From: HyVt-337 sp964428895
Lineage (GTDB): Bacteria > Planctomycetota > Phycisphaerae > SM23-33
Direction: 5' to 3'
DNA: 27,913 nt
Assembly: GCA_964428895.1 (NCBI GenBank)
Contig: CAYRZU010000052.1
Coordinates: 1 to 27,913, forward strand
The translations under genes were made by a program, and so were the position numbers. Under the pieces are notes generated by a model, which had not been told where the DNA came from, searched no databases, and saw nothing but the letters and a program-made list of their open reading frames with translations. Positions 14,549-22,093 of the stretch are shown here, piece by piece (position 1 is the stretch's first letter; each line of letters begins with the position of its first letter).

Positions 14549-15943
14549 ATGAACCGACTACCGATCAAGGATGCCCTAACCAACGCCTCGCCGGGCGACC
14601 GCGTCACCGTCGCCGGTTGGGTGCGGACCACGCGACACTCCAAGGGGGGGTTCAGCTTCCTGACGCTCAACGACGGCTCGTGCATGGCCTGCATCCAGAC
14701 CGTCGCCGACGACAAGCTCGGCAACTACGCCGACGAAATCGCCCACCTGGCGGCCGGGTCGAGCGTGGTCGTCAGCGGCCAACTCGTCGAGAGTCAGGGC
14801 AAGGGGCAGTCCGTGGAGATCCAGGCGACGGAGGTCCAGGTGCTCGGCGCCGCCGACGGCGCGACCTATCCCATTCAGCCCAAGAAGCACTCCTTCGAGT
14901 TCCTTCGCTCCCAGGCCCACCTGCGGGCGCGGACCAACACCTTTGGCGCGGTCGCCCGCGTGCGAAACGTCCTGTGTTTCGCCATCCACGAGTTCTTCCA
15001 GCAGCGCGGGTTCCTGTACGTCCACACGCCCATCATCACCGCCAGCGACTGCGAAGGCGCCGGCGAGATGTTCCGCGTGACCAGCCTGGCCCCCGACGAG
15101 ACCCCGCGCGATGAGGCCGGCCAGGTCGACCACGCCCAGGATTTTTTCGGCAGGCCGACCTACCTCACCGTTTCCGGTCAGCTTGAGGGAGAGACCTACG
15201 CCTGCGCTCTCGGCGACATCTACACCTTCGGCCCGACCTTCCGCGCCGAAAACTCCAACACCCCCCGCCACCTCGCTGAGTTCTGGATGGTCGAGCCGGA
15301 AATGGCCTTTTGCGACCTCGCCGGCGACGCACGTTTGGCCGAGGACTTCTTGAAGTTTCTCTTCCGGGCCGTCCTCGACCGCTGCGAAGAGGACATGGCC
15401 TTCTTCAACGAACGCATCGACAAAACCGTCATCGAAACGCTCGAGCACGTCGCGGAAAGCCCCTTCGAGCGAATCACCTACACCGAAGCGATGGACATCC
15501 TCGCCGCGGCCGACCGCCAGTGGGACTACCCGCCCAGTTGGGGCGTGGACCTGCAGACCGAGCACGAGCGGCACCTGACCGAGGAGACCTTCAAGAAGCC
15601 GGTCGTCATCACCGACTACCCGTCCACCATCAAGCCCTTCTACATGCGACTCAGCGATGACGGCAAGACGGTAGCGGCCATGGACGTGCTCGTGCCCCGG
15701 ATCGGCGAAATCATCGGAGGGGCCCAGCGAGAGGAGCGCCTGGACGTACTCGAAACGCGCATGGCCGCCCAGGACATGGCCGCCGACGATTACTGGTGGT
15801 ACACGGATCTCCGTCGTTACGGCACGGTGCCCCACGCGGGGTTCGGCCTGGGCCTGGAGCGAACGGTGCAATTCGTTACCGGCATGGCCAACATCCGCGA
15901 CGTAATCCCCTTCCCCCGCACGCCGCGCTCGGCGGAGTTCTAG
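14549..15943 (+). CDS. asnS: Asparagine--tRNA ligase
   Basis: 464 residues of a class IIb aminoacyl-tRNA synthetase. The N-terminal OB-fold anticodon-binding domain covers about 17-110 (VTVAGWVRTTRHSKGGFSF). Motif 2 has FRAENSNTPRHLAEFW followed by the AsnRS-typical MVEPEMAF (about 230-255), and motif 3 is GLGLERTVQF (about 433-442). The protein ends IPFPRTPRSAEF, as AsnRS does. It charges tRNA(Asn) with asparagine in the cytoplasm. The ATG at 14549 starts the family-conserved sequence; the frame extends back to 14477 but that part overlaps the rpmB terminator. A clear ribosome binding site is not seen. The gene encoding a PHP-domain protein starts 33 nt downstream. Confidence 0.95.
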   Translation: MNRLPIKDALTNASPGDRVTVAGWVRTTRHSKGGFSFLTLNDGSCMACIQTVADDKLGNYADEIAHLAAGSSVVVSGQLVESQGKGQSVEIQATEVQVLGAADGATYPIQPKKHSFEFLRSQAHLRARTNTFGAVARVRNVLCFAIHEFFQQRGFLYVHTPIITASDCEGAGEMFRVTSLAPDETPRDEAGQVDHAQDFFGRPTYLTVSGQLEGETYACALGDIYTFGPTFRAENSNTPRHLAEFWMVEPEMAFCDLAGDARLAEDFLKFLFRAVLDRCEEDMAFFNERIDKTVIETLEHVAESPFERITYTEAMDILAAADRQWDYPPSWGVDLQTEHERHLTEETFKKPVVITDYPSTIKPFYMRLSDDGKTVAAMDVLVPRIGEIIGGAQREERLDVLETRMAAQDMAADDYWWYTDLRRYGTVPHAGFGLGLERTVQFVTGMANIRDVIPFPRTPRSAEF

Positions 15944-15976
15944 CTCGAACGATTTCCGCGGAGGCCACTTGCGACT

Positions 15977-16624
15977 ATGAAGGTTGAACTGCACGCACAC
16001 ACTTCGCGCTACAGCGCCTGCTCGAGGGCGAATCCGGATGAGTTGCTGGAGCGGCTCATCGAATGCGGCTACGAGGCGGTCTACCTGACCGAGCATCAGG
16101 CGGTCTGGCCGGCCGACGATCTGGCCGAACTGCAGGAGCGATTCCCCCAGATCCGCATCTTCAGCGGCGTGGAACTGACCGACCGCAACGCCCCGCAAGA
16201 TGTGCTCGTGCTGGGAACCAGCGACCCGGTCTATTGCGAGCTGGCCTGGGACGGCCAATGGGCCGACATCCTCAGCCGCGCCCGTGAGGCCGGCCACCTG
16301 ACCGTGTTGGCCCACCCCTGCCGCTACGAGGGAGGCCATCTGCTCCTGCTGAACGGTCTCCGACCGGACGCCCTGGAGTTTCGAAGCTGCAACCACGATC
16401 CGGCCGTCATCGGCCAGGCCAAGCGGCTGGCCAAACGGCACAACCTACCGACCGTCAACGCCGGCGACCTGCACGCCGAGGAGATGGCGGGTTACTTCTG
16501 GGTGGAAACGATCGACCCGCTGATCGAGGCCAACGACATTCGCCAGGCGATCCTCGCCGGCGCATACCGCAACCGCGTGGGGTCGATGCGTCAGTGGAGG
16601 CGGATGATGGCCGGCTACCGTTGA
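15977..16624 (+). CDS. PHP-domain metal-dependent phosphoesterase-like protein
   Basis: 215 residues. Metal-ligand motifs of the polymerase-and-histidinol-phosphatase (PHP) fold are visible: HAH at 6-8, TEH near 35-37 with the following Glu in FSGVE, AHP near 112-114, and GDLH near 160-163. These bind a di- or trinuclear metal site that hydrolyses phosphoesters. The stand-alone small size suggests a hydrolase acting on a small phosphorylated metabolite or nucleotide, but the substrate is not predictable. GGAGG lies 12 nt before the ATG. It follows asnS by 33 nt and may share its transcript. Its stop overlaps the stop of infA, encoded on the other strand, by 10 nt. Confidence 0.85.
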   Translation: MKVELHAHTSRYSACSRANPDELLERLIECGYEAVYLTEHQAVWPADDLAELQERFPQIRIFSGVELTDRNAPQDVLVLGTSDPVYCELAWDGQWADILSRAREAGHLTVLAHPCRYEGGHLLLLNGLRPDALEFRSCNHDPAVIGQAKRLAKRHNLPTVNAGDLHAEEMAGYFWVETIDPLIEANDIRQAILAGAYRNRVGSMRQWRRMMAGYR

Positions 16625-16842
16625 CGGTAGACGATTCGGCCTTTGGTCAGGTCGTAGGGGCTCATCTCGACGGTGACCTTGTCCCCCGGGGTAATGCGAA
16701 TGTAGTGACGCCGCATCTTGCCGGAGATGTGGCCAAGGATCTCGTGCTTGGTTTCGCCCATCTCGATTTCCAGGCGAAACATCGCGTTCGGCAACGCCGC
16801 CTTGACCACCGCTTCCAGTTCAATTACGCCGTCTTTGGCCAT
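16615..16842 (-). CDS. infA: Translation initiation factor IF-1
   Basis: 75 residues, close to the usual 72, forming the single S1/OB fold of IF-1. Typical segments are MAKDGVIELEAVV at the start, FRLEIEMGETKHEILGHISGKMRRHYIRI in three pieces, and ITPGDKVTVEMSPYDLTKGRIVYR at the end. IF-1 occupies the 30S A site during initiation. The start at 16842 gives the conserved MAKD terminus and follows a GGGGATTGGA-like binding site; the ATG at 16857 would add five residues. The gene is isolated on the minus strand between the PHP gene and gatC, away from the ribosomal protein operon where infA often sits. Confidence 0.93.
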   Translation of the reverse strand: MAKDGVIELEAVVKAALPNAMFRLEIEMGETKHEILGHISGKMRRHYIRITPGDKVTVEMSPYDLTKGRIVYRQR

Positions 16843-16906
16843 AGTTCCAATCCCCACCCGCTCGCCGCGAACGCTCCCAGCGCCGCTGGCGACAGGTAGT
16901 TAGGTC

Positions 16907-16935
16907 AGATTATCACAGCGGCGTCGTGTCGTCAA
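16907..16935 (-). promoter_or_regulatory. Promoter of infA
   Basis: Minus-strand TTGACG (16930-16935) is followed by TAATCT (16907-16912, 17 nt spacing) or by GATAAT with an extended TGT before it (16909-16914, 15 nt spacing). Both lie about 65 nt before infA. Confidence 0.5.
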
Positions 16936-16965
16936 CGCACGGCCGGGCGATTTCCCGCTGCCGCG

Positions 16966-16994
16966 TTGACAGTTGGGGCCATTTGGCCAATCAT
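16966..16994 (+). promoter_or_regulatory. Promoter of the gatCAB operon
   Basis: A perfect TTGACA (16966-16971) lies 17 nt before AATCAT (16989-16994; 4 of 6). A GGCC-ATTT-GGCC palindrome at 16977-16988 sits in the spacer and could be an operator. It is back-to-back with the infA promoter. Confidence 0.5.
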
Positions 16995-17022
16995 ACGTTC
17001 TTCCACGATTGGCGAGGATGCG

Positions 17023-17322
17023 ATGAGCAAACAGATAGACGCGTCTCTGGTCCGCCACATCGGCCTGCTCAGCCGGATCGAGCTGAGCGACGATGAGGTG
17101 CGCGACTTCGGCGACCAGTTGACCCACATTCTGCAGTACGTCGACAAGCTGCAGGAACTCGATACCGAGAACGTCGAGCCCATGGCCCACGCGGTGGAAA
17201 TCCACAACGTGCTGGCCGGCGACGAAGCCCGGCCGAGCCTGGCCCCCGACGCGGCGCTCGCTAACGCCCCCGCCCGCGATGAGAACTTCTTCAAGGTCCC
17301 CAAGGTCATCGGCGATAGCTGA
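17023..17322 (+). CDS. gatC: Aspartyl/glutamyl-tRNA amidotransferase subunit C
   Basis: 99 residues, the usual size for GatC. It has the conserved N-terminal helix VRHIGLLSRIELSDDEV and the middle LTHILQYVDKLQELDTENVEPM, ending with FFKVPKVI. GatC wraps around GatA and GatB to hold the tRNA-dependent amidotransferase together. The ATG at 17023 is chosen because GAGG precedes it by 5 nt and MSKQ is family-like; the frame's upstream TTG at 16966 is the -35 box. gatA starts 21 nt after the stop. Confidence 0.93.
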   Translation: MSKQIDASLVRHIGLLSRIELSDDEVRDFGDQLTHILQYVDKLQELDTENVEPMAHAVEIHNVLAGDEARPSLAPDAALANAPARDENFFKVPKVIGDS

Positions 17323-17343
17323 GCCCACCGGAGCCAGGCCCCC

Positions 17344-18852
17344 ATGAGTCAACTGACCGACCTGACCGCCCACGCCCTCGCCCAGGCCATTCGCTCCGGC
17401 CAGACCACGGCGGCTGACGCGACGCAGGCCTATCTGGCCGCCATCGACGCTCGCGACGGGGCCATCTCGGCCTACAACGAGACCTTCGCCGAGCGGGCGC
17501 TCGAGTGCGCGGGCGAGATCGATTCGGCCGTCCAGGCAGGCGATAACCTGGGCCCGCTCGCCGGCGTGCCCGTGGCGGTCAAGGACAACCTGGCGACCAC
17601 GTTCGGCCACACCACATGCTCGTCGAAGATCCTGGCCGACTTCCGAGCCCCCTACGCCGCCACGGCCATCGAGAAGCTCGAAGCCGCCGGCGCCGTCATC
17701 CTCGGCAAGACCAACATGGACGAGTTCGCGATGGGCTCATCCACCGAGAACAGTTCGCGACAGCCCACGCGAAACCCGTGGGACACCGACCGCGTTCCCG
17801 GAGGGTCCTCCGGCGGGTCGGCCGCCGCCGTTGCAGGTAGGATGTGTGCGGCCGCGCTGGGAAGCGATACCGGTGGATCAATCCGCCAGCCGGCGGCGTT
17901 CTGCGGTGTGACGGGCCTCAAACCCACCTACGGCCGCGTCAGCCGATACGGCCTGGTGGCCTACGGATCGAGCCTGGACCAAATCGGTCCCATGACACGG
18001 AGCGTCGCGGATGCGGCTTTGCTGACCGGCGTGATCGCCGGCGGCGACGCCAAGGACTCCACCTCCATCCACCGCGACGTGCCGGACTATCTGGCCGAGA
18101 TCGACACGCCCATCGAGAATCTCCGGATCGGCCTGCCGAAAGAGTTCTTCGGCGAGGCGCTGGACGGGGAGATCGCCGCGGCCATCGAATCGGCGGCCGA
18201 GGTCTACAAGTCGCTCGGCGCGACCGTCGTCGACGTCTCCCTGCCCAACAGCCGGATCGACGTCGACGCCGACGGGCAACTGTCCAGCTACGCCGTGGCC
18301 ACTTACTACGTGGTCGCCACCGCCGAGGCCTCCAGCAACCTGGCCCGGTACGACGGCGTCCACTACGGCCACCGGACCGACGAAAAGGTCGACGACATCA
18401 TCGCCCTCTACAGCAAGAGCCGGGCCGAGGGCTTCGGCGATGAGGTCAAGCGCCGCATCATGCTGGGCACGTTCGCCCTCTCCAGCGGCTACTACGACGC
18501 CTACTACAACCAAGCCCTGAAGGTCCGCCGCCTGATCACCAACGATTTCGAGACGGCGTTCGAATCCTGCGACGTGCTGCTGTGCCCGGTGACACCTACC
18601 ACGGCCTTCAATCTGGGGGAGAAAACCGACGACCCCCTGCAGATGTACCTGGCGGACGTATTCACCATCAGCGCGAACCTATCCGGCCTGCCGGGGCTGA
18701 CGATCCCGGCCGGCCTATCGCAGACGGGTCTGCCCATCGGCATGCAATTGATTGGCCCGGTGTTCAGCGAAGAGACGCTCTTCCGAACCGCAGCTATGTT
18801 CGAGAAGGCGGCCGACCTGCCGAGGATGAAACCGGCGATGATCGACGGATAA
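17344..18852 (+). CDS. gatA: Aspartyl/glutamyl-tRNA amidotransferase subunit A
   Basis: 502 residues of the amidase-signature family. The Ser-cis-Ser-Lys triad is visible as Lys80 (PVAVKDN), Ser155 (GGSSGGS) and Ser179 (GSDTGGSIRQ), and the GatA-typical GLKPTYGRVSRYGL follows. GatA hydrolyses glutamine and passes ammonia through a tunnel to GatB, which amidates Glu-tRNA(Gln) or Asp-tRNA(Asn). The gene lies in the order C-A-B with short gaps, so the subunits are made from one transcript. The length is slightly above the usual 485-490. No anomaly was seen in the catalytic core. Confidence 0.96.
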   Translation: MSQLTDLTAHALAQAIRSGQTTAADATQAYLAAIDARDGAISAYNETFAERALECAGEIDSAVQAGDNLGPLAGVPVAVKDNLATTFGHTTCSSKILADFRAPYAATAIEKLEAAGAVILGKTNMDEFAMGSSTENSSRQPTRNPWDTDRVPGGSSGGSAAAVAGRMCAAALGSDTGGSIRQPAAFCGVTGLKPTYGRVSRYGLVAYGSSLDQIGPMTRSVADAALLTGVIAGGDAKDSTSIHRDVPDYLAEIDTPIENLRIGLPKEFFGEALDGEIAAAIESAAEVYKSLGATVVDVSLPNSRIDVDADGQLSSYAVATYYVVATAEASSNLARYDGVHYGHRTDEKVDDIIALYSKSRAEGFGDEVKRRIMLGTFALSSGYYDAYYNQALKVRRLITNDFETAFESCDVLLCPVTPTTAFNLGEKTDDPLQMYLADVFTISANLSGLPGLTIPAGLSQTGLPIGMQLIGPVFSEETLFRTAAMFEKAADLPRMKPAMIDG

Positions 18853-18856
18853 CACC

Positions 18857-20338
18857 ATGAGCGAGTCCACCGACACCATCCTGCCCGTGATTGGGTTGGA
18901 GATTCACGTTGAGTTGCACACCGAGACCAAGATGTTCTGCCGGTGTCGCAACCGATTCGGCGATCCGCCCAACACCAACGTCTGTCCGGTCTGTATCGGC
19001 ATGCCCGGCGTGCTGCCGGTGATGAACGGCAAGGCCGTCGAGCTGTCGATGAAGGTGGGCCTGGCGCTGGACTGCACGGTCAGCGAGTTTACCAAGTGGG
19101 ACCGCAAGAGCTACTACTACCCCGACCTTCCCAAGAACTACCAGATCAGCCAGTACGATCTGCCGCTGTGCGAACACGGGAAGCTGGAGGTGCCGCTTCC
19201 GGACGGATCGGCCAAGGAGATCCGCGTGCTGCGGGCCCACCTGGAAGAGGACGCCGGCAAGAACGTGCACGATAACCCCGGCCACACCGGCGTGGACCTG
19301 AATCGCGCGGGCGTGCCGCTGCTGGAGATCGTCTCCGAGCCGGACATGAACAGCGTGGCCGAGGCCGCCGCCTACGCGCGGGCCATGCAGCGCCTCGTCC
19401 GATGGCTAGGCGCGTCCGAAGCCAACATGCAGATGGGCCACATGCGGTTCGAGCCCAACATCAACGTGCACATCACGCGCGACGGCGTCACGTACAAGAC
19501 CCCCATCGTGGAGGTCAAGAACCTCAACAGCTTCCGGGCCTTGGAGTCGGCCATCGGTTATGAGATCGACCGCCAGACCGGCGAATGGCAGGCCGACAAC
19601 GGCTTCACGATGGGCAACCACGGCAAGCAGAACCGCGGTTACGACGACGCCACCGGCCAAACCGTCTACCAGCGGTCCAAGGAAGAGGCCCACGACTATC
19701 GCTACTTCCCGGACCCGGACCTCGTGCCGGTGGTGGTCTCCGACGAGTGGCGCCAACGCGTGGTCGGCGAAATCGGCGAACTGCCTCTGGCTCGCCGCCT
19801 GCGATTCACGGACGATCTAGGATTGTCCTTCAAAGAGGCCGACGCCCTGACCCAAGACGCCGCCACCGGCGACTTGTTGGACGGCGCCGTTTCCGCCGGC
19901 GCCGACGCCAAACGGTGCGCCAACCTGCTGCTGGGTCGCGGCGCGGCCCTGGCCAACGAGCGCGACTGCACCATCGCCGCCGTCGGCGTGACGGCCCGAC
20001 AATTGACCGAGTTGGTCAGCATGCTGGCCCGCGGCGACATCAACGCCACCGCTGCGGCCAAAATTTTCGACAAGTTGGCCGATTCGGACGACACCCCCGC
20101 CGCCGTCGCCGAGGCCGAGGGACTCCAGGCCGTCACCGATGCCGGGCAGATCGAGACCTGGGTCGACGAAGCCATCGCCGCCAACGCCCAAGCCGTCGAA
20201 GACGTCCGAGCCGGCGGCAAGAAGTTCAAGAAGGCATTCGGATTCCTGATGGGCCAGGTGATGCAGAAGTCCAAAGGCGCCGCGGTCCCGGGCGAAGTTG
20301 ATAAGCTCTTGCGGCAGAAGTTGGGCGTCGAAGACTAG
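18857..20338 (+). CDS. gatB: Aspartyl/glutamyl-tRNA amidotransferase subunit B
   Basis: 493 residues. The catalytic cradle starts with IGLEIHVELHTETKMFC and contains a cysteine set (Cys at about 28, 30, 43 and 46, in CRC and CPVC) that fits the zinc site. The kinase-like active-site region has HLEEDAGK and DLNRAGVPLLEIVSEPD. The C-terminal third is a YqeY-like helical domain that grips the tRNA elbow. GatB phosphorylates and amidates the mischarged tRNA. Only 4 nt separate it from gatA, which implies translational coupling. Because AsnRS is encoded nearby, the likely main product is Gln-tRNA(Gln); no glnS is visible in the window. Confidence 0.96.
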   Translation: MSESTDTILPVIGLEIHVELHTETKMFCRCRNRFGDPPNTNVCPVCIGMPGVLPVMNGKAVELSMKVGLALDCTVSEFTKWDRKSYYYPDLPKNYQISQYDLPLCEHGKLEVPLPDGSAKEIRVLRAHLEEDAGKNVHDNPGHTGVDLNRAGVPLLEIVSEPDMNSVAEAAAYARAMQRLVRWLGASEANMQMGHMRFEPNINVHITRDGVTYKTPIVEVKNLNSFRALESAIGYEIDRQTGEWQADNGFTMGNHGKQNRGYDDATGQTVYQRSKEEAHDYRYFPDPDLVPVVVSDEWRQRVVGEIGELPLARRLRFTDDLGLSFKEADALTQDAATGDLLDGAVSAGADAKRCANLLLGRGAALANERDCTIAAVGVTARQLTELVSMLARGDINATAAAKIFDKLADSDDTPAAVAEAEGLQAVTDAGQIETWVDEAIAANAQAVEDVRAGGKKFKKAFGFLMGQVMQKSKGAAVPGEVDKLLRQKLGVED

Positions 20339-20379
20339 CCCCTGCCGCCTCGCAACAAGTTGTCCCCGCAAAGGTTGGC

Positions 20380-20403
20380 CAAAACTCATCGGTTTTGCCG
20401 ATG
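20380..20403 (+). promoter_or_regulatory. Overlapping, mutually exclusive hairpins after gatB
   Basis: CAAAAC (20380-20385) can pair with GTTTTG (20392-20397). CATCGG (20387-20392) can instead pair with CCGATG (20398-20403). The two stems share bases, so only one can form at a time. There is no T-tract of terminator quality. It may be a weak terminator or a 3'-end structure of the gat mRNA. Confidence 0.35.
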
Positions 20404-20455
20404 GGATAAAACGATAATGGCTGACTGTAGTTACGCGCCGAATCCGACGCAACGG

Positions 20456-20484
20456 ATGTCGGAGAGGCGCAACACGCTTATAAT
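20456..20484 (+). promoter_or_regulatory. Promoter of the BRCT-like membrane protein gene
   Basis: A perfect TATAAT (20479-20484) lies 37 nt before the start codon. The -35 position holds ATGTCG (20456-20461; 3 of 6). A CCGAC/GTCGG inverted repeat (about 20444-20462) overlaps the -35 region. Confidence 0.55.
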
Positions 20485-20520
20485 ATAGCGGCTTACGGTT
20501 GTCCTTAAAGGAGTCGTTCC

Positions 20521-21915
20521 ATGGCACGCGCGGTCGCACAACGCAAACAAGTTCCCTACGTCCTGATTGTGTTCGTCTTTCTATTCCTCGTGGCGGCGGT
20601 CATGGCCGTTCTGTTCCACATGGAAGCCCAGGAAGAGAAAGTCAATCGGGTGAACCTCCAAAATGCCCTGGATAGCTTCGTCTCGGACGAAGACCGGGGT
20701 GATCCGCAGGTCATCGCCCTGATCGACCGGTGGGAGTCCCCGTCCGGCGATGGCCCGGACCCACTCCCGGTGGTCCCCCAGGTCTTGAAAGAGAACAAGT
20801 CCCTGGCGGAGATGATCACCGGTGGGTCGACAACGACCGAGGGCGCCCTCAAGGCCGCCAAGGCCATTCAAGACGAGCACGGGAGCACGGCCGGTCTGGT
20901 GGACATGATACGCAGCGCCTACCAACAGGTCGCCTCCGGCGAGGAAAAGCACCAGCAGGCGGTCCAGGCTCGTCGCAACGATACCGAACTGAGCGACCAG
21001 CAACTGCTGGCCAAGGATACGCAGATCGAGACGACCCAGAATGAGATCGCTCAGGTCCGCCAGCAGTTGACCAAGGCGGAAAGCCAGTTGCAGACGTGGC
21101 GCACCGAGCACGACAACTCCCTGCGAGGGGCTCAGGATAACTGGGCTCAGCAACGCAGCGACCTGGACAAGAAGATCGCGGTGCTGACCCAGGACATCTC
21201 CGCCGCCCGGGCTGACATCAAGGCCAAGGAACGGCAACTTGCTCGCCTGGAGCAGCAAATCGCCCAACTCATGCGCCGCAAGCGAGAGGCCGGCGTGGTG
21301 ATGGCCCCCGACGGCAAGATCGTCGACACCATCAGCAGCGAGATCGTCTACATCAACCTCGGCAAGGACAACGGCGTGATCCCCGGGCTGACCTTCGGGG
21401 TCTACCCCACCACGGGCAAGATCGAAGATCAGAAAGGCAAGATCCTGGTCACCAAGGTCCACGATACCACCAGCGAGTGTCGGGTGCTGGACCTGTTCAG
21501 CCAGCGTCATCCGATTACGCCCGACGACCTGATCATGAACCTGGCCTTCAATGAGGAGCGCCCCTACACCTTCGTGGTCGACGGGGTGTTCGACATGCAC
21601 GGCACGGGCCAGGCCTCCGTCGCCGGGGCCGAGGAGGTCCGTTCGATGATCAAGCGGTTCGGCGGCATCGTGGTGGACAAGGTATCGCCCGGCGTCGACT
21701 ACGTGGTCATGGGCGCCGAGCCGGAGCGCCCCCCTCAGCCGTCTGAGGACGCCGACCGGACCGTCTGGCAGGTCTATCAGGAGCGAATGAAGACCTACGA
21801 GGCCTACGTCAAGGTCAAGGCCGAGGCCGAACGGCTTGGCCTGCTGCCCATCCTCAACGCCAATCGCTTCATGGACCTGGTGGGCTACAAGCCCGTACAG
21901 ACCTTGCGATACTAG
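20521..21915 (+). CDS. Membrane-anchored coiled-coil protein with C-terminal BRCT-like domain
   Basis: 464 residues. A basic N-terminus precedes one transmembrane helix (about 12-34), so the remainder should face outward. Residues about 140-256 are Gln/Glu/Lys-rich coiled coil. Residues about 262-340 form a small beta domain with INLGKDNGVIPGLTFGVY, like the FlgT-C or MreC-type barrel. Residues 350-400 (VDGVFDMHG, EVRSMIKRFGGIVVDKVSPGVDYVVMG) fit the BRCT pattern, and its last helix appears after an insert, at 430-455 (AEAERLGLLPILNANRFMDLV). It may be a cell-envelope scaffold. TAAAGGAG lies 8 nt before the start, and a strong terminator follows the stop. The domain calls are by eye; function is unknown. 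Confidence 0.7.
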   Translation: MARAVAQRKQVPYVLIVFVFLFLVAAVMAVLFHMEAQEEKVNRVNLQNALDSFVSDEDRGDPQVIALIDRWESPSGDGPDPLPVVPQVLKENKSLAEMITGGSTTTEGALKAAKAIQDEHGSTAGLVDMIRSAYQQVASGEEKHQQAVQARRNDTELSDQQLLAKDTQIETTQNEIAQVRQQLTKAESQLQTWRTEHDNSLRGAQDNWAQQRSDLDKKIAVLTQDISAARADIKAKERQLARLEQQIAQLMRRKREAGVVMAPDGKIVDTISSEIVYINLGKDNGVIPGLTFGVYPTTGKIEDQKGKILVTKVHDTTSECRVLDLFSQRHPITPDDLIMNLAFNEERPYTFVVDGVFDMHGTGQASVAGAEEVRSMIKRFGGIVVDKVSPGVDYVVMGAEPERPPQPSEDADRTVWQVYQERMKTYEAYVKVKAEAERLGLLPILNANRFMDLVGYKPVQTLRY

Positions 21916-21952
21916 GGCCATCGGGCAGGCCCACAGCAACGCCTCCCCCCCC

Positions 21953-21986
21953 AACGCCCCGGCCTCTGCGGCTGGGGCGTTTTCTT
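21953..21986 (+). terminator. Intrinsic terminator after the BRCT-like gene
   Basis: A 12-bp stem (AACGCCCCGGCC with GGCTGGGGCGTT, one G-U pair) and a 5-nt loop are followed by TTTTCTT, 37 nt after the stop codon. Confidence 0.88.
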
Positions 21987-22001
21987 GCGCGGTCTTTGGG
22001 T

Positions 22002-22029
22002 TTGACATCACCGGGCCGCCCGGTAAGCT
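22002..22029 (+). promoter_or_regulatory. Promoter of the aminotransferase gene
   Basis: A perfect TTGACA (22002-22007) is followed after 16 nt by TAAGCT (22024-22029; 3 of 6). It lies just beyond the preceding terminator and 64 nt before the start codon. Confidence 0.5.
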
Positions 22030-22093
22030 TTCCTAGCCGAACGCCCGCATCGGTCGCCGGGCGAGGACCCAACCGGTAACCAGGAGTGATCCC

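Noticed and set aside
20581..22011. 476-codon antisense frame over the BRCT-like gene
   Set aside because: It crosses the plus-strand terminator at 21953-21986 and has no recognisable protein features.
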